NCBI RefSeq assembly: GCF_000006565.2
Contig: NC_031478.1
Coordinates: 3,243,127-3,307,126 of the forward strand
Source: Toxoplasma gondii ME49
Taxonomy: Eukaryota; Apicomplexa; Conoidasida; Eucoccidiorida; Sarcocystidae
DNA length: 64,000 nucleotides
Reading direction: 5' to 3'
Each line of letters opens with the position of its first letter. The stretch's first letter is position 1. Below the pieces are notes generated by a model. That model did not search any database. It worked only from the letters and a program-made list of their open reading frames with translations, and was not told the origin of the DNA. Made by a program: the position numbers and the translations under genes. Below, piece by piece: positions 22,401 through 34,000 of the stretch.

Positions 22401-25400
22401 TGATCTGAAGCAAAGGTCGCAAAAAACGCGTTCAGGAATGTCGAGTCATGACTCTTCAAAACCTCCCCTCCTGCCCTCGTCTCCGCCGTCCGCTGTTCAC
22501 CGTGAGATCCCTCTCGGCCCCTTCCGAATCGTCTTGCGCGCCTGCGCCTCCTCTCGCTTTCTCCAGAGGTTCCCTTGCCTCTTCCTCTCGCTTCCTCCAG
22601 AGGTTCCCTTGTCTCTTCCTCTCGCTTCCTCCAGAGGTTCCCTTGCCCCTTCCTGTCCCTTCCTGTCTCTTCCTGTCTCTTCCTGTCTCGCACCTGACTG
22701 TCCTCGTCTTTCACGGGGGTGACGTTGTGGCAGAGACTGAGAGCACGAATCGCCTCGACTGCTGCATGCACAACTTCTCCGCGTCGCCCACCCAGTTCTC
22801 GTCCGCGTTCTCTCTCTCCCGTTCTTGCTCGCTCTCTGTCTCTCCAACTGGGCTGGTCGGCGTTCGCAGGCGAGACAGGATGCGAGCGAAGGAAGTAGCT
22901 CTCGAGGAAGATGCGGAGTTCGGTGAGGCCATCTTCCGCGAACATCGCGCGGCCGATGTGCAGGCGCTTGAAGTGCATCTCGTTCCGAGTCAGCGTCCCT
23001 GTCTTGTCGCTGAAGAGGAAGTCGATCCTCCCTAACTCTTCCGGCAGCGTCGAGGTCCTCACCACCTGCGAAGCGGCCGACGGGGACAAGCTCGGGTAAC
23101 TGAGTTCGAACGAGCAGGCGAAGAAAGAAGCAGCGGAGAGGGAGGCGACGGAGAGAGAAGAAGGAAACGAGGAGAAGGAAGAACGCGGGGAGACAAGGGG
23201 GAAATCTCGAAAGAGAGGAACGCGAGAAGAAAGGACAGGCTGTGTCGGCGGACCTACAGTGTCTTTCATTCTTCTGTCGCGCATGATGAAGATGCTGTAG
23301 AGGGTCTTCGCCATGACGAGATTCACTTGGAGGGAGACCGGAATGATCGAGGAAAGCAGAAGAACAAATCGCAGAAAGTAGATAGGCCAGATGCCCTCAA
23401 GGCGACGCAGAGCGACGAGGACGAACGCCAGCAACGCGAGAATTCCAAAGAGAACTTTGCTCATCAAATTCACTTCCAGGTCGAACTGCCCGACCTTCAT
23501 CGTCGCCTGCGAAGCATTCATTGTCGCCCGCGTCTCCTGTGAAGGCCAGACGAACGAAACGCCCCAGCAGCGCATGCAGTCGGCAAAAACAGACAAATGC
23601 CTACGTCACCCCGCGTTCCCAGAGGCAAGTCGCTCTACGCAAGGCCTTCGACAACGCGGTTCCTCGAAAGCTTCGCTCGTCGAGGGGTGGCTTCCCAGCC
23701 GCGTTCCTCCGTCTGAACGAGTCGAGGCCCTCCGGTCGGAAGCGAGTGCATGCAAATAACTCGGCGACTTCTGATCTGCGTCGCAGAGCCTCCAAATGAA
23801 ACGGAACAGACATGCGCGTCTCCACGTCCCTCCGCCTGTCGCTCTGCAGGTCTCCCCGGTGTATATCCAGCTGCCCACCGTCACATGCATGCAGAAATAT
23901 ACACATATATATACATATATATATACATATATATACATCCAAATACATATATATACATATATATACATATATATATATATATGTTGGTGGGCGCACACAC
24001 AGACAATGCATGGGTATGTGAGCATGAGGATGCGTGGACATATGACTGGTTGGCTGCATCTGCGAGTGATGTGCATGCTCTGCATTGACGGGAACGTGAG
24101 TGTGAACCGGTGCATGCGGTGGAAGAGGGAGAAGAGCGCGGGCGTACTTTGCCGGTGTAGATCGCGAGGCCGAGGACAGAGCCGGAGGCGACAACCGTGT
24201 TGGCCCAGAGAACGTTGTCGAGGGTCAAGCCTTCGACGATCGGCTGCTCTCCGTCTCGAGTTGTTCTCCCGCCATGCGCCGAAACCTGGAAACAAAGAAG
24301 AGGAGAGGACGAGAACAAGAGACGCATCCGAGAGTGGATTCTTAGCCATCGTCGTCGCTTCGACTGTCACTCATTCCCCTCTGCTCCACGGTTTTGTCGT
24401 TCTCTCTCGCTTGCTCTCCTTTTGCGTTCTCTCTCTCTCCCTCTCGCTTGATCTCCCTTTTCCGTTCTCTCTCCCTTGATCTCCCTCTGGATCTCCTTCC
24501 CGGTGCCTCGCGTATTCTCTCTCAAGCGACGGCCAGAGCAAAGACAAACGAGGCGCGCGCTCTTGTGGTCGCCTCGCTGGTTGCGTCCTCCCGTCCGGTT
24601 CGCCTGACCATCAGTTGTTCCTCCTCGCAGTTCTTCTTCTCCCCCTCGGTCTGTCTGTCGCCGTCCAGCTCCCCCGCCTCGAGCCGGCTCTCGCAGCCGC
24701 AGTCCCCGTCCGCTCCGAAGCTGGCGAGGGGAGGCGCTGGAGGCGCTGGAGAGGGCGCGCGAGTCAGAACGAATTTTCCTGTGAATTCGTCGATGTCCTG
24801 CCGCGGGGCTTCCACATGACACCAGCCTGTCGCTCGGCACAAGTCCCCCGGCGAACTCAGACGCTGAGTGCAGTGCACAGCTCTTCTGCAGCGCAACACA
24901 GGACGCAGAGATGAAAGGACAGCTGTCCTGCAAACGCCGAGGACAGCGGCTGCTGAAGAAAGGCGCTCCGACACAAGAGAGTCACCCTAAACTCGTCTGT
25001 GTCACACCGCAGCGTCCGAGTCAGTCACACGAGAACGGAACCGAGTCTTCTTTACCTCAGCTTCCAGTCGGTCTCTCCGTCGAGTTGGTCAGTGCGAATG
25101 AAACAGCTCCCGGACTTATCCGTAGTTCGAAGGAAAACGACGTCTGCAGGGACGCGCTGATTCGCCTCAATTTGGATGATGTCGCCCACTTCGATCTTCG
25201 CCGCCATCACGTCTTTCGTTCCTAGAAAAGTCGAAAACAAAAGGAATGAGAACGGTCAGCAGGCAACAACGAGGCGTCTGCGCTGCAGCAGCGAAGGCCC
25301 TCTGCCAGCGTCCCCGAGAAAGCGGAGAAACGGGGATTCTTCAGTGGACAGAGCCGCGAATTTGCACAGCTCGAGTTCCAGACACGAATACGAGAAACTG

Positions 25401-25525
25401 AAGAACGCCTGTACATACACCTACATTCATGCAGATACACGCATATGTCCCCACATTCATACATATATATATATATATATATATATTCATATATGTACAT
25501 ATAGGTACATATATGTACATATAGG

Positions 25526-25563
<38 letters not shown>

Positions 25564-27789
25564 GAACTGCACAGAGGTCGCTGGTGTTGAGAGCAGGAGG
25601 CGACGAAGAGAGACAGTATGAAATGGTGGTCGCATGCAGCAACAGTTCGTTCTTTGAATATATGCGAACGAGTTTCCGGACAAGATCCGGAGAGCGTTGA
25701 CGGTTTTCAGCACACAGACCTTCTGGGGTCAGGCGTTTGTAGCCCTGTTCATTCATCTCGCGGTCGCGGACGTATCTGCAGAAATTCAGAGACGAAGAAC
25801 CGGAAAAGGCCGTGGAGTCCCCTCCTTCTCTCCTCTCTGTTGGGGCAAGTTCTGCGTCGAACTCTCACAGGGTTGTAAGTGCCTTTTCACTGTCGCATAC
25901 ACATGAAACTCTACACCTCGTCTGTGTTCTCCACAGATGTAGATAGATCTACATACATAAATATATTTGCGTGTATATACAGACACACGTATACATAAAT
26001 ACATATGAACTCATGCATGCACGCATATGCATACATAAATGCATCGAGAAAAGAGAGAGACAGAGGGCGAAAACGAGATTAGAGGAGAAAGACAACTGTG
26101 GGAATCACCGAGTCCGTGATTACCGTTTGTAGTCGTCGTAGGCTTCCTTCGCCAGGGTGACGAACAGGACAAAGGCGAGAGGCGCAAGGTAAGTGAAGAG
26201 AGGTCCGACTTGTAGAAGCGGCAGGAGCTGCGCCAAGGCGACCGCCAGGTAGAACAGATTGAAGAAAAATCTGCGAAAAACGCAAAAACGAAAACGGGTC
26301 TGGGAGACCATTGACCTGAAGTCACGCGACTCAGAAGAAACAGACGCAGACGAACTCAGTCCAAAGAGCTGCTTGAGCGGAAGAGACAACGACGAGGGGT
26401 GCCGAGAGATACGGATCATCGGCATCAAGTGAAGACTCCACGACTTGTCTTTGTTTTCGTGACGCACTTGAACTGCTGCATCAAGACCATCGGCAGGAAA
26501 GTGAAGACGTTGTACTTGGTGTTCTTGATCGCGTTGCTCGCTGGAAAAACAAAGGAAGAGAGACAGACTTGGAGACGCATGTCGCAAGGAAACTGTCTCA
26601 CGGACTCCGAGGGCCTCTTTTTTTGAAACCCCAAGAAGCTGCGCGCAACCAAAGCGCCGGGGATAGCAGAAAGGCGAAGGAACAGAAACAAAAGAAAATG
26701 GCAACAGCTGCGGAAACACTCCACGGACCCACTCTCGAAAATCGCGTCTCCACACCCTCTCCCTCTCTCTCTCTCTGGCCTTGTCTTTCTCTCCCTTTCG
26801 CCGTCTCGTTCTCCCGGGATTGCGTCTCAGGGGGCGCGTTTGAGCGAGGAGAGGTCTTACGGAAGTACTGAGGAACGGTTCGGCCGTCGAGGTAGAGAAG
26901 TCGTTCCTGGTACTGAGGCTGCACTCCGCAGCATGCGTGTGCGAGCCATGCGCAGACGCGCTGCAGGCAGTTGCCATCCTGAACAAAAAAAACGCCGGGA
27001 GAAATGGACGCCGAGCGCCTTCGTAGATCGCGCAAGCACAAATATCGGTGCACACAAGCTTCAGCTCTGTTCTTCGCAGGAGAAAACTCTCGTTGTGGTC
27101 ACAGTCTGCCCGCGCGCTGCCAAGAAGGAGCGAAGACTCGCATGCATGCACGGCAGTCTGTAGACGCGAGGGATTCGTCGCTTGTCGCGTCGCTTGTCCC
27201 CGAGTGAAGCACCGAGCCCCGTCGGCTGCTCCGCCAACCGTCCAGGGAGGCGTGAGCGGCTCCACGCCGCGTCTTGCACTGGGAAAAGGGTGAATGCAGA
27301 GCTTCAGAGTTTCTCCCCAGATTCACCTACTTGCGCGCAGGTGCCTCTTCGAGACCCCAGAGTGAGGACTGGCGCATCCTCAGCGGCTGCCTGGTAGTCG
27401 GCGCTGGACGCGGGGGGCGGGACGTCCCAGTCCATGGCGTTTTCCTCTGCGTTCAGCCGAGCAGTTTCATCCTCCGAAAGTCGCGCGCGTCGTTTTTCTT
27501 CGGCTGCACGCAGTGCGCCATGCTCACAACGCAGCGTCCGCCCACGGCTTCTCTCGCGCTTTCCAGAAGGCTCCGAGTTCTGCGCTGCCCTCCCGGCTTC
27601 CCTCCGCCTCCCGAGAGACCGGAACGCAACCGAGGCGGAGAACCCAGGGGGGACGGAGGAAAGAGAAGGAGGCGGAGAAGCTGAGACCAGTGAAGAAGAA
27701 GAAGACGAAGATGCAGGCGCGTCGTTCAGAGAAGACAAGAGGCAGTAGTCCACCGGCCGTTCCGGGGAGCGACGCGAATAAGCGCTCAT
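16438..27789 (-). CDS. P4-type ATPase (phospholipid flippase), NEO1/ATP9 class
   Basis: It flips phospholipids to the cytosolic leaflet, probably in Golgi/endosomes. Twenty exons join in phase to 1285 codons: 27789-27331, 26978-26861, 26540-26468, 26270-26124, 25775-25720, 25221-25056, 24885-24609, 24285-24148, 23536-23258, 23065-22694, 22404-22216, 21668-21546, 21234-20962, 20300-20133, 19753-19496, 18723-18493, 18094-17912, 17541-17417, 17060-16973, 16569-16438. Motifs include [17 protein letters not shown] at M1, DQLDGETDW (DGET about 332-335), PVSL in M4, FSDKTGT (phosphorylated Asp about 591), [15 protein letters not shown] (about 912) and [10 protein letters not shown] (about 1020). Ten predicted membrane segments follow family order, and the end is [12 protein letters not shown]. 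The KEAYDD and [13 protein letters not shown] blocks and the tail place it with NEO1/ATP9. Members of that class act without a CDC50 partner in other organisms. Exon 22216-22404 has the least certain donor. Confidence 0.94.
18984..19092. repeat. Polypurine tract (GAGAAA/GAGAAAAA units)
   Basis: About 110 bases of pure purine on the plus strand in the intron between P4-ATPase exons at 19496 and 18723. On the transcribed strand it is a CT tract. Such mirror-like tracts can form triplex structures, but nothing here shows that it does. Confidence 0.85.
22090..22202. repeat. (TA)n microsatellites
   Basis: TA blocks immediately downstream of the weakest donor of the P4-ATPase model (22215). They add uncertainty to that junction because frames run through the repeat. 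Confidence 0.8.
22555..22690. repeat. Tandem repeat of about 34 bases, then CTTCCTGT octamers
   Basis: Three copies of a CTCGCTTCCTCCAGAGG-containing unit, followed by four CTTCCTGT-like units. The array ends about 3 bases from the donor at 22693 and takes up nearly half of a 289-base P4-ATPase intron. Confidence 0.85.
23898..23985. repeat. (TATATACA)n microsatellite
   Basis: Repeated TATATACA units in the P4-ATPase intron between exons at 24148 and 23536. Confidence 0.85.
25463..25562. repeat. (TA)n with TACATATAGG units
   Basis: Two TA blocks flank four TACATATAGG/TATG units in the P4-ATPase intron between exons at 25720 and 25221. Confidence 0.85.
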
Positions 27790-28599
27790 AAAGGAGACTG
27801 AAAATGAAGAGAACGGACGGGAAGAGACGCGAAACGCAGAGGCGAACGGGTCAGAGAAGAAAAGAGAAGAAGCAGAAGAGAGCGGACAGGGAGGAGAGAA
27901 AAAAGAAGGAAGGAACGTTTCGAGGGAGACCGCAGAGAGGGCGCGAGAAGACAAAGAGAAACGTCAGAGAAATGGAGACGCGAAGGGGAGAGCGTAGCTG
28001 GAAGAAAACAAATCCCAATAACGGCGGGAGAGGGAAAGGCGAATCTCCGCGGCTTAGAACTCCATATCGCCTGTTGCGAGTATTCCTGTTTTCAAGCACT
28101 GGGAGTCCTGCGCTTAAGCATTTTCATTCCGCCTTCTCGGATGTATGTACAGCGCTCCCCTGCAGATTGAGGCGCGTCAGGAGGACGAGAAAACGATGCG
28201 ACCAGGAGTCTGGCCGTCGTGCAGTTTGTTGGTCCTCTTGCATGTCCAGATGTTTTTGTTTTCCCCGCTCCCGTCGTCTCTCTTCAGACGCTTCCGTGAA
28301 AGAGACGCATTCGCCTTCTCTCTCTCTCCCCGGCCCATAAAGCAAATCTGTGTTTACTCCACCCTGAAGCTCTCGGAGTTCGTCCTCGTTCAAGAGAAGA
28401 GCAGGTGGAAATCTCCGGTTGTTTGCCCCTGCGTTTCACCTCCAGAAAAGAGTGCAGGGAGAGAGAGTCGAAAATTCTGCTTCACGGTCGCGACTGCGAA
28501 GAGACAGCTAGGGCGTCAACTGGAGACAGTGTCCTCAGTGAAAAAAAAAACGGGGAAGGTCCGCGGGCGTCTGCCTGCGTGAGCGCTCTTCTTTCCTCG

Positions 28600-28794
28600 C
28601 CGAGGAACACTGCGCTCGTGAGTCTCCGAGAAGCAAGGACGCGACGAGAGTTGTTTCGGCTGTGGAGCCTCGGTGTTGAGGGATCCCAGAAGTTTGAGGG
28701 AAGGTGATGTTGCCTGTGTTGCGAGCGCCGCGACGATCTTTGCGGCCTGCGACTTGTGAAACGCGCATCGATACACTTGACGATCTGGCAAGAC
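28600..28794 (-). CDS. Possible exon of an unrecognised gene
   Basis: A good acceptor (CTCTCGGTGTCTCAG) opens a frame reading VLPDRQVYRCAFHKSQAAKI and then an Ala/Ser/Leu-rich stretch. No family is recognised and the donor near 28607 is only fair. A further possible exon (NEDELRELQGG and following) lies at about 28360-28390. Together they may be part of a minus-strand gene just upstream of the P4-ATPase, or alternatively its 5' leader. The spans 27790-28599 and 28795-29352 show nothing I can support. Confidence 0.22.
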
Positions 28795-29352
28795 CTGAGA
28801 CACCGAGAGAAAAGGCACGGGAGGACAAGGCAAAGAGAGAGAGGAGGAAAGTCGCAAGTATGTCGAGAGGAAACACAAAGAAGGAGACAGGACAGGGAGA
28901 AAAGCAGCGAGGAAAGAAGACGAACTCGCTTGCGAGTGCGGCGAAAGCAAACAAAGCGCTCGCAACTGGAGAGGAGAACTCTGTCGTCGACGAGAGGATC
29001 CAAGGAAAAAAAAGACACAGAGGCAGGACAATGGAGAGGTAAACTTGAAGTCAAACAACAGGACAAGTTAAAAAACAAGAGACATGGGATGCGCCTTTGT
29101 TTTTCGCAAAAGTGCAGACGAAAAACGAGGAAAAGAACTTGCGGCACCTGTCGTCTTGTCTCGCTGTGGCGGGCGAACAGCGAAGCCCAGAGGGCATCTG
29201 AGGTGAAACGCGAGAAAAAGCGAGAGCGCTTCTTGCTGGAATCCGAAAAAAGAAAAGCAAACCACACTCACGAATAACACAGCCAGCGAAAGTGAATGAA
29301 ACGGAGTGAGTTTCGCCGAACGAGGTCGAGGACGACGGTCCTTTTTTCTTTC

Positions 29353-30373
29353 TCAGGCGTTCGCATCCACCCGAATCAGCCAACACCGCTGCATGCAGTT
29401 AATCCAGAGTTGGTCCGAAACGAGCAGCTGTTTTGAGAACGCCATGCATCGAACATCATTTCTTCTATTTCTCTTTACCGCGAACATCGACCAGAACTCC
29501 TGGAAAATACAGAGGGAATCCCCCTGCGTAAAAAACAGAGAGTCTGCACCATCCATTTCGCCGAAGGAAAAGCTAACACAGCCATCGAAGTCATGTCTTC
29601 ACTGTTCCCCGCTCCTACCGCCGTCCAACACTCTACTCCAAAAACCATGTCATCGGTATGCATGTATGGATAACCAAACAGACTGAATTACATATAATTA
29701 TATATGTATATATACGGTAAAACTTCCATAAGTCTACGTTCCGCAGCTTCCTTCTTCCCAAAGACACTTTGTTCGAAGGGCGACGCAGAAACTCTCCAAA
29801 GTCACCCGATATATACCTTCATATCTATGCATGCAACCCTGGTTTTTCAATCCTACGCTTGTAAGACGAATTTAATACTTAAGCAACATATATATATATA
29901 TATACGTACTTATCTCAATAGATGGTACTGGAGGTCTCGAATAACGTCTGTAATTTGTGTTTTTGCCATATCAGCAGGGATGTTGAAGACAGGGAAATGC
30001 CTCAGTTTCGCATTTCTGGAAAAAAAAGGCTGAAAGATGCCTCTGAGGGCAGGGACCCTAACGTGTACAAAGAATCATCCTGCTTCCTGCCTGTCTCCAT
30101 CTGCACATGTCTCAAAAGAGCATGCGTCTCTGCTTGTGTGTATACTATGTGACTGAGGAAAACTCCGTGAAAGATGGCTTTCTTTACAGGTACGGCTCTG
30201 TCCATACACATGGAGATCAGGCGCTTAAACCTGAGACTTATCAACAGACGCTCTAGATCCGTGGAAGTGGAGGTCGATTGTGGCCAGCGACTTGCAAAGA
30301 ACGTGTAAAGTGATCTGTTTAATTCTGCAACGACTTCCAGCACCGGTGGATCACTTCCCCTGAAAACTCGCAT
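29353..30373 (-). CDS. Candidate two-exon gene, about 110 residues, unknown function
   Basis: Exon 30373-30188 encodes MRVFRGSDPPVLEVVAELNR and further Leu/Arg-rich sequence, ending FKRLISMCMDRAVP at a GTAAAG donor. Exon 29499-29353 opens after TTTTCCAG with EFWSMFA and ends WLIRVDANA at TGA. Both junctions are phase 0, giving 111 codons. Composition looks protein-like with amphipathic helices, but I recognise no domain. An acceptor-like TTTCTAAAG just above 30373 suggests that earlier coding exons may exist. The intron holds a TA microsatellite at about 29889-29904. Confidence 0.33.
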
Positions 30374-31029
30374 CGTTTCCTGGAGGCGGCACCTTTAGAA
30401 AGAAAATCATGACCCCGTGACAGTTTACAAGTGTTCAAGTAGCGCAAAAAAGGCGACAGTTTACCATGCAAGTACACGTCAGGTCCCTCTAGCAACTGGA
30501 AGCGCAGCAGGAGAAAGAGGCAGTTTCAAGAACATGCTTATTTTCCTCTCGTAGACCGAAAAGCATGAAGATGACGGCTTGTCTTCGTTCAAGAAACGGC
30601 ACAGACGTTTTGGCCTGCCTTCTCCCGATACCCAGCTTCCCGCCTGTCTCGTTTCCTTCCTAAGTTATCCGGAAATCTGCCCACAGCGCCGCGGAAGTCT
30701 TGAGGATATCTCTTGTTCGTCTCGTAAGGGAGCAAAGGTCGTGACGCCTTCACTGTACACCTCGCTGAAGAGCCTTTCTCCCTTTAGTCTGTTGGTGCCA
30801 TCCTTCCGCGTTGTCTGTCTTTATTCACCAGGCATGCAATCCCATTTGACGAGCAACTGATGCCTTGCTCCACGTTGCACTTTGTTTATGAGGTGGGGTT
30901 CTCCCAGCCGTCTGGAGCTCACGGTTTCTTGCGATCTACTACGATTCTGTCGAGTGGCTCAGATCGTTATTTTCTTTCCCGGAGTCTGCAAGTTTTCTCA
31001 CGTGTATCGCGACAGACATGATGACCGTT
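30374..31029. other. Spacer between candidate gene and the BTB gene
   Basis: Probably 3' UTR of the ankyrin-BTB gene and the start region of the candidate gene to its left. The plus-strand frame at 30579-30860 has no motif. Confidence 0.45.
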
Positions 31030-34000
31030 TTAGGTGTTGAGTTGGAGAGACTCGAGAAGCTGATCGATTTTTTCCACTTTCTCCTGATACAGCCCGCGCA
31101 GAAGCAGCACATCGGGAGCCGCGAGAAACTGTCGCGGTAGACTGGCGTCGGTGGAGAGACGCCGGATCCTCCGAAGAAATACGCTGCCTCTCTCCCGGCG
31201 TCCCCGCTCTGTGCTGTTGAAAATTGTCTGCTCACTCCCTCGCGCTTCTGAGTCGCCAGAGTGACAAAAACAACCCGATTGGCAGAAGGGAACATTCTCT
31301 GTACAGCCTTGACAACAGCAGTGAGCGCTGTCAATAGAGATATCATTGTAGTCGTCTTCCCCCGTGAAAGGCAGGACGCCAGCCGGAGCGAGCCACTGAG
31401 GAAAACGAAAGTCCAGGACGCAGAAAAGAAGACAGACACAACATGCAGATAAAGACAAGAACAAACGACTCGCTCCAGAGGCATTTGTACGCATTCCAAA
31501 TACCGACTGTGGCTGTGTCTCCTTCCAGAGGAAATGCCAATCGAAATCCACATGTATGTAGACACAAGTGAGTTCACAAACAATTATATATATATATATA
31601 TATACGTGTGTGTGTGAGTGCAAATATGAATATGGTTTGAGAAGGAGCGCATGCCATTCCGGAAATGACCAACAGCATCTTCTGAGACAATGGTGGAGTC
31701 GGGAAAAAAGCCGTTTTTTCCTAAATGCCAACAGTGGATGAATGTAGACATGATTTCCTCGAACAGCGAAATTTCGCGTCCAATTTCGTGAACGCCCTCC
31801 TCATGTGGAGGAAACAAGTTTAGACGTAAACGCCAGTACAACTATACATAAGCTCTCTAAACAACAATTCACATCTAGATATTTACAAATATATGTAAAT
31901 ATACATATATGTATACGTCTATTTATTTATCTGCATAGGTACGCTCACCTCTCTCCATATTTATATTTGATAGGGGATATGGTGAAACAAAGATTCGGTT
32001 GTATCTGTGCACAAGTTTTGACGGTGCGAATGTGCTTCTAGCGGTTACTTTTTATCTGTTCTCCCCACGGGTTCTCGTCTCTCTGAATCGCGCAAAACAC
32101 GGACGACTCTCCACGTTGTTTTCGTCCTACAAGTGCGGTAGCTGTGGTGTGAATTGTTCCCCTGCTCACCTCTGTCGCGGCTGGTGTGTCTTCACTTCCA
32201 CAGAGATTTTCGCTGCCGCCATACATCTGCGCCAGAGCATCTACGAGTTCTTCGACGACAGGAATGGAGTCCACAGCCTCTCGATTTTTCAGCGAGTGAG
32301 CAGAAGCGAGAACCAGCTGGTGGAACTCAAGGCGAGGCAGCAAAGAGTCGATTTTCTCCGCCATCACAGATGCACAACGAAACACAAGACGGTCGAGCCG
32401 AAGCAGATCCGCCACTCTGTAGACTGCGCAAACGTTGGAGGCGTCGACGAGGGGCGACAGAGCAGCCGAGCAGACGCTCACCAGTCCTGAAAAACAAAGG
32501 GAAGCAGTGCTAGGAATGATACATTTCAGAGTAAAGTGCAAAGCAAAAGAAAACGCAGAACAGATACAGACAACACGAAAAATAACCGTGGAAAAAGAAG
32601 ACCCGCAGATGCATCTACAAAGGGGCGTACACAAATATCTCTCTCTCTCTCTATATATATATATATGTCGAGTTGAACAGATAAGCATGGAGGCACATAG
32701 GAATCTAGCTGCAATTCATAGCTACTTCTCCGATGCCAGTATGATCGAGACCATCGTACTGGTAGTAACCATCTCTGAGACAGAGCTATTTATATTCTTT
32801 GTCTGGAGAATACTTCCTACGAGAGGGTCTACCGGTTACATCTGGAAGGGCTCCAAAGGGTGAAGTGAAGTCTTCAAAGTCTACGCTGTAAGCGATTTGT
32901 CGATATGCACATGCATATGTATGTACGTTTCGGATATATCCATGTACATGGAAATGCCTGCATGTATGTTTTTGAGAGAGAGGGGAGCAGTAGAGCTACC
33001 GTCGGTGGCCCAAAGAGTGGGGGCCGACGGAGCGAAGATGCGCACGAGGGAAATGGTAAAAACAAGACGTGGAGTCTGGCCTTTCGATCGAGCGCAAATC
33101 AGCGACACTTGAAGGAAAAAGTTCCCTGCACGAGCCTGAGCTACGATAATGACTAACTCAAACTGCTACTCAAATGAGGAAGACAAGACGCGCATGCAGA
33201 TACATGAAAGTCTAGAAGTGACGAGAGACACAACCAACTCCCAAGCTGTCTGAGGCACTTCCCGGGGAGAGGTGACGCAACATGGAAGGACCACCGCAGA
33301 AAAGAAATAAGAAACGGCGAGAAGACTGCAAGACTCACCGGGCATGAGAAACATACTTCCACATTCGATCAAACGCAAAAGGGATTCTGATTGTCTGTTC
33401 TTTGCTGGCTGGACGAGGAATGAAGGAACTTGAAAAATAGCGTCCGTGTACATGTATTCGAGGACAAGGGCAAAAGACCAGACATCGACCTGTGGAAGCG
33501 AGAGGACGGAGACGCAGTCAAAGTCCGGGGTTGGTGGTTGTGTGCGGCTGCTTCTTCGTCGTTGGCCTTCTTCCTTGCTTTTCTCTGTTTCGCAATGCGA
33601 AGAAAAGTTGCCTCGAGGATTCGAAGAACGGGAAGACGCGAAAGAAGAAGGCGAGAAAGGAACAGTCGCACGCGTGGGCTTCAGAGGAAAGTCTCGCATG
33701 TCAGGGGAGACACGGACGGATAAATGGGGACGGTAAGAAGCACAGGAGACCGGCCGGGAGCGGGAAAAGCGGCGAGGGGAGCAGGCGCAAGGAGAAGGTG
33801 AGGGAGCAGAGGCAGGAGTCGGCGAAAGTGAAGATGAAGAGTAGTACGAAGGAGGAGAGGCAAGAGCCGCAGAAGAGCGAGAAACTGTGTTTTCGACCTC
33901 GTCGCTGTGGCAGGCATGAGAAGAGCGGCAACATGCGTACTCGAGAGGAAGAAGATCTCTCGAGAAGTCGACTGAAGAAAGCGGGGGATGCTTTACCTCG

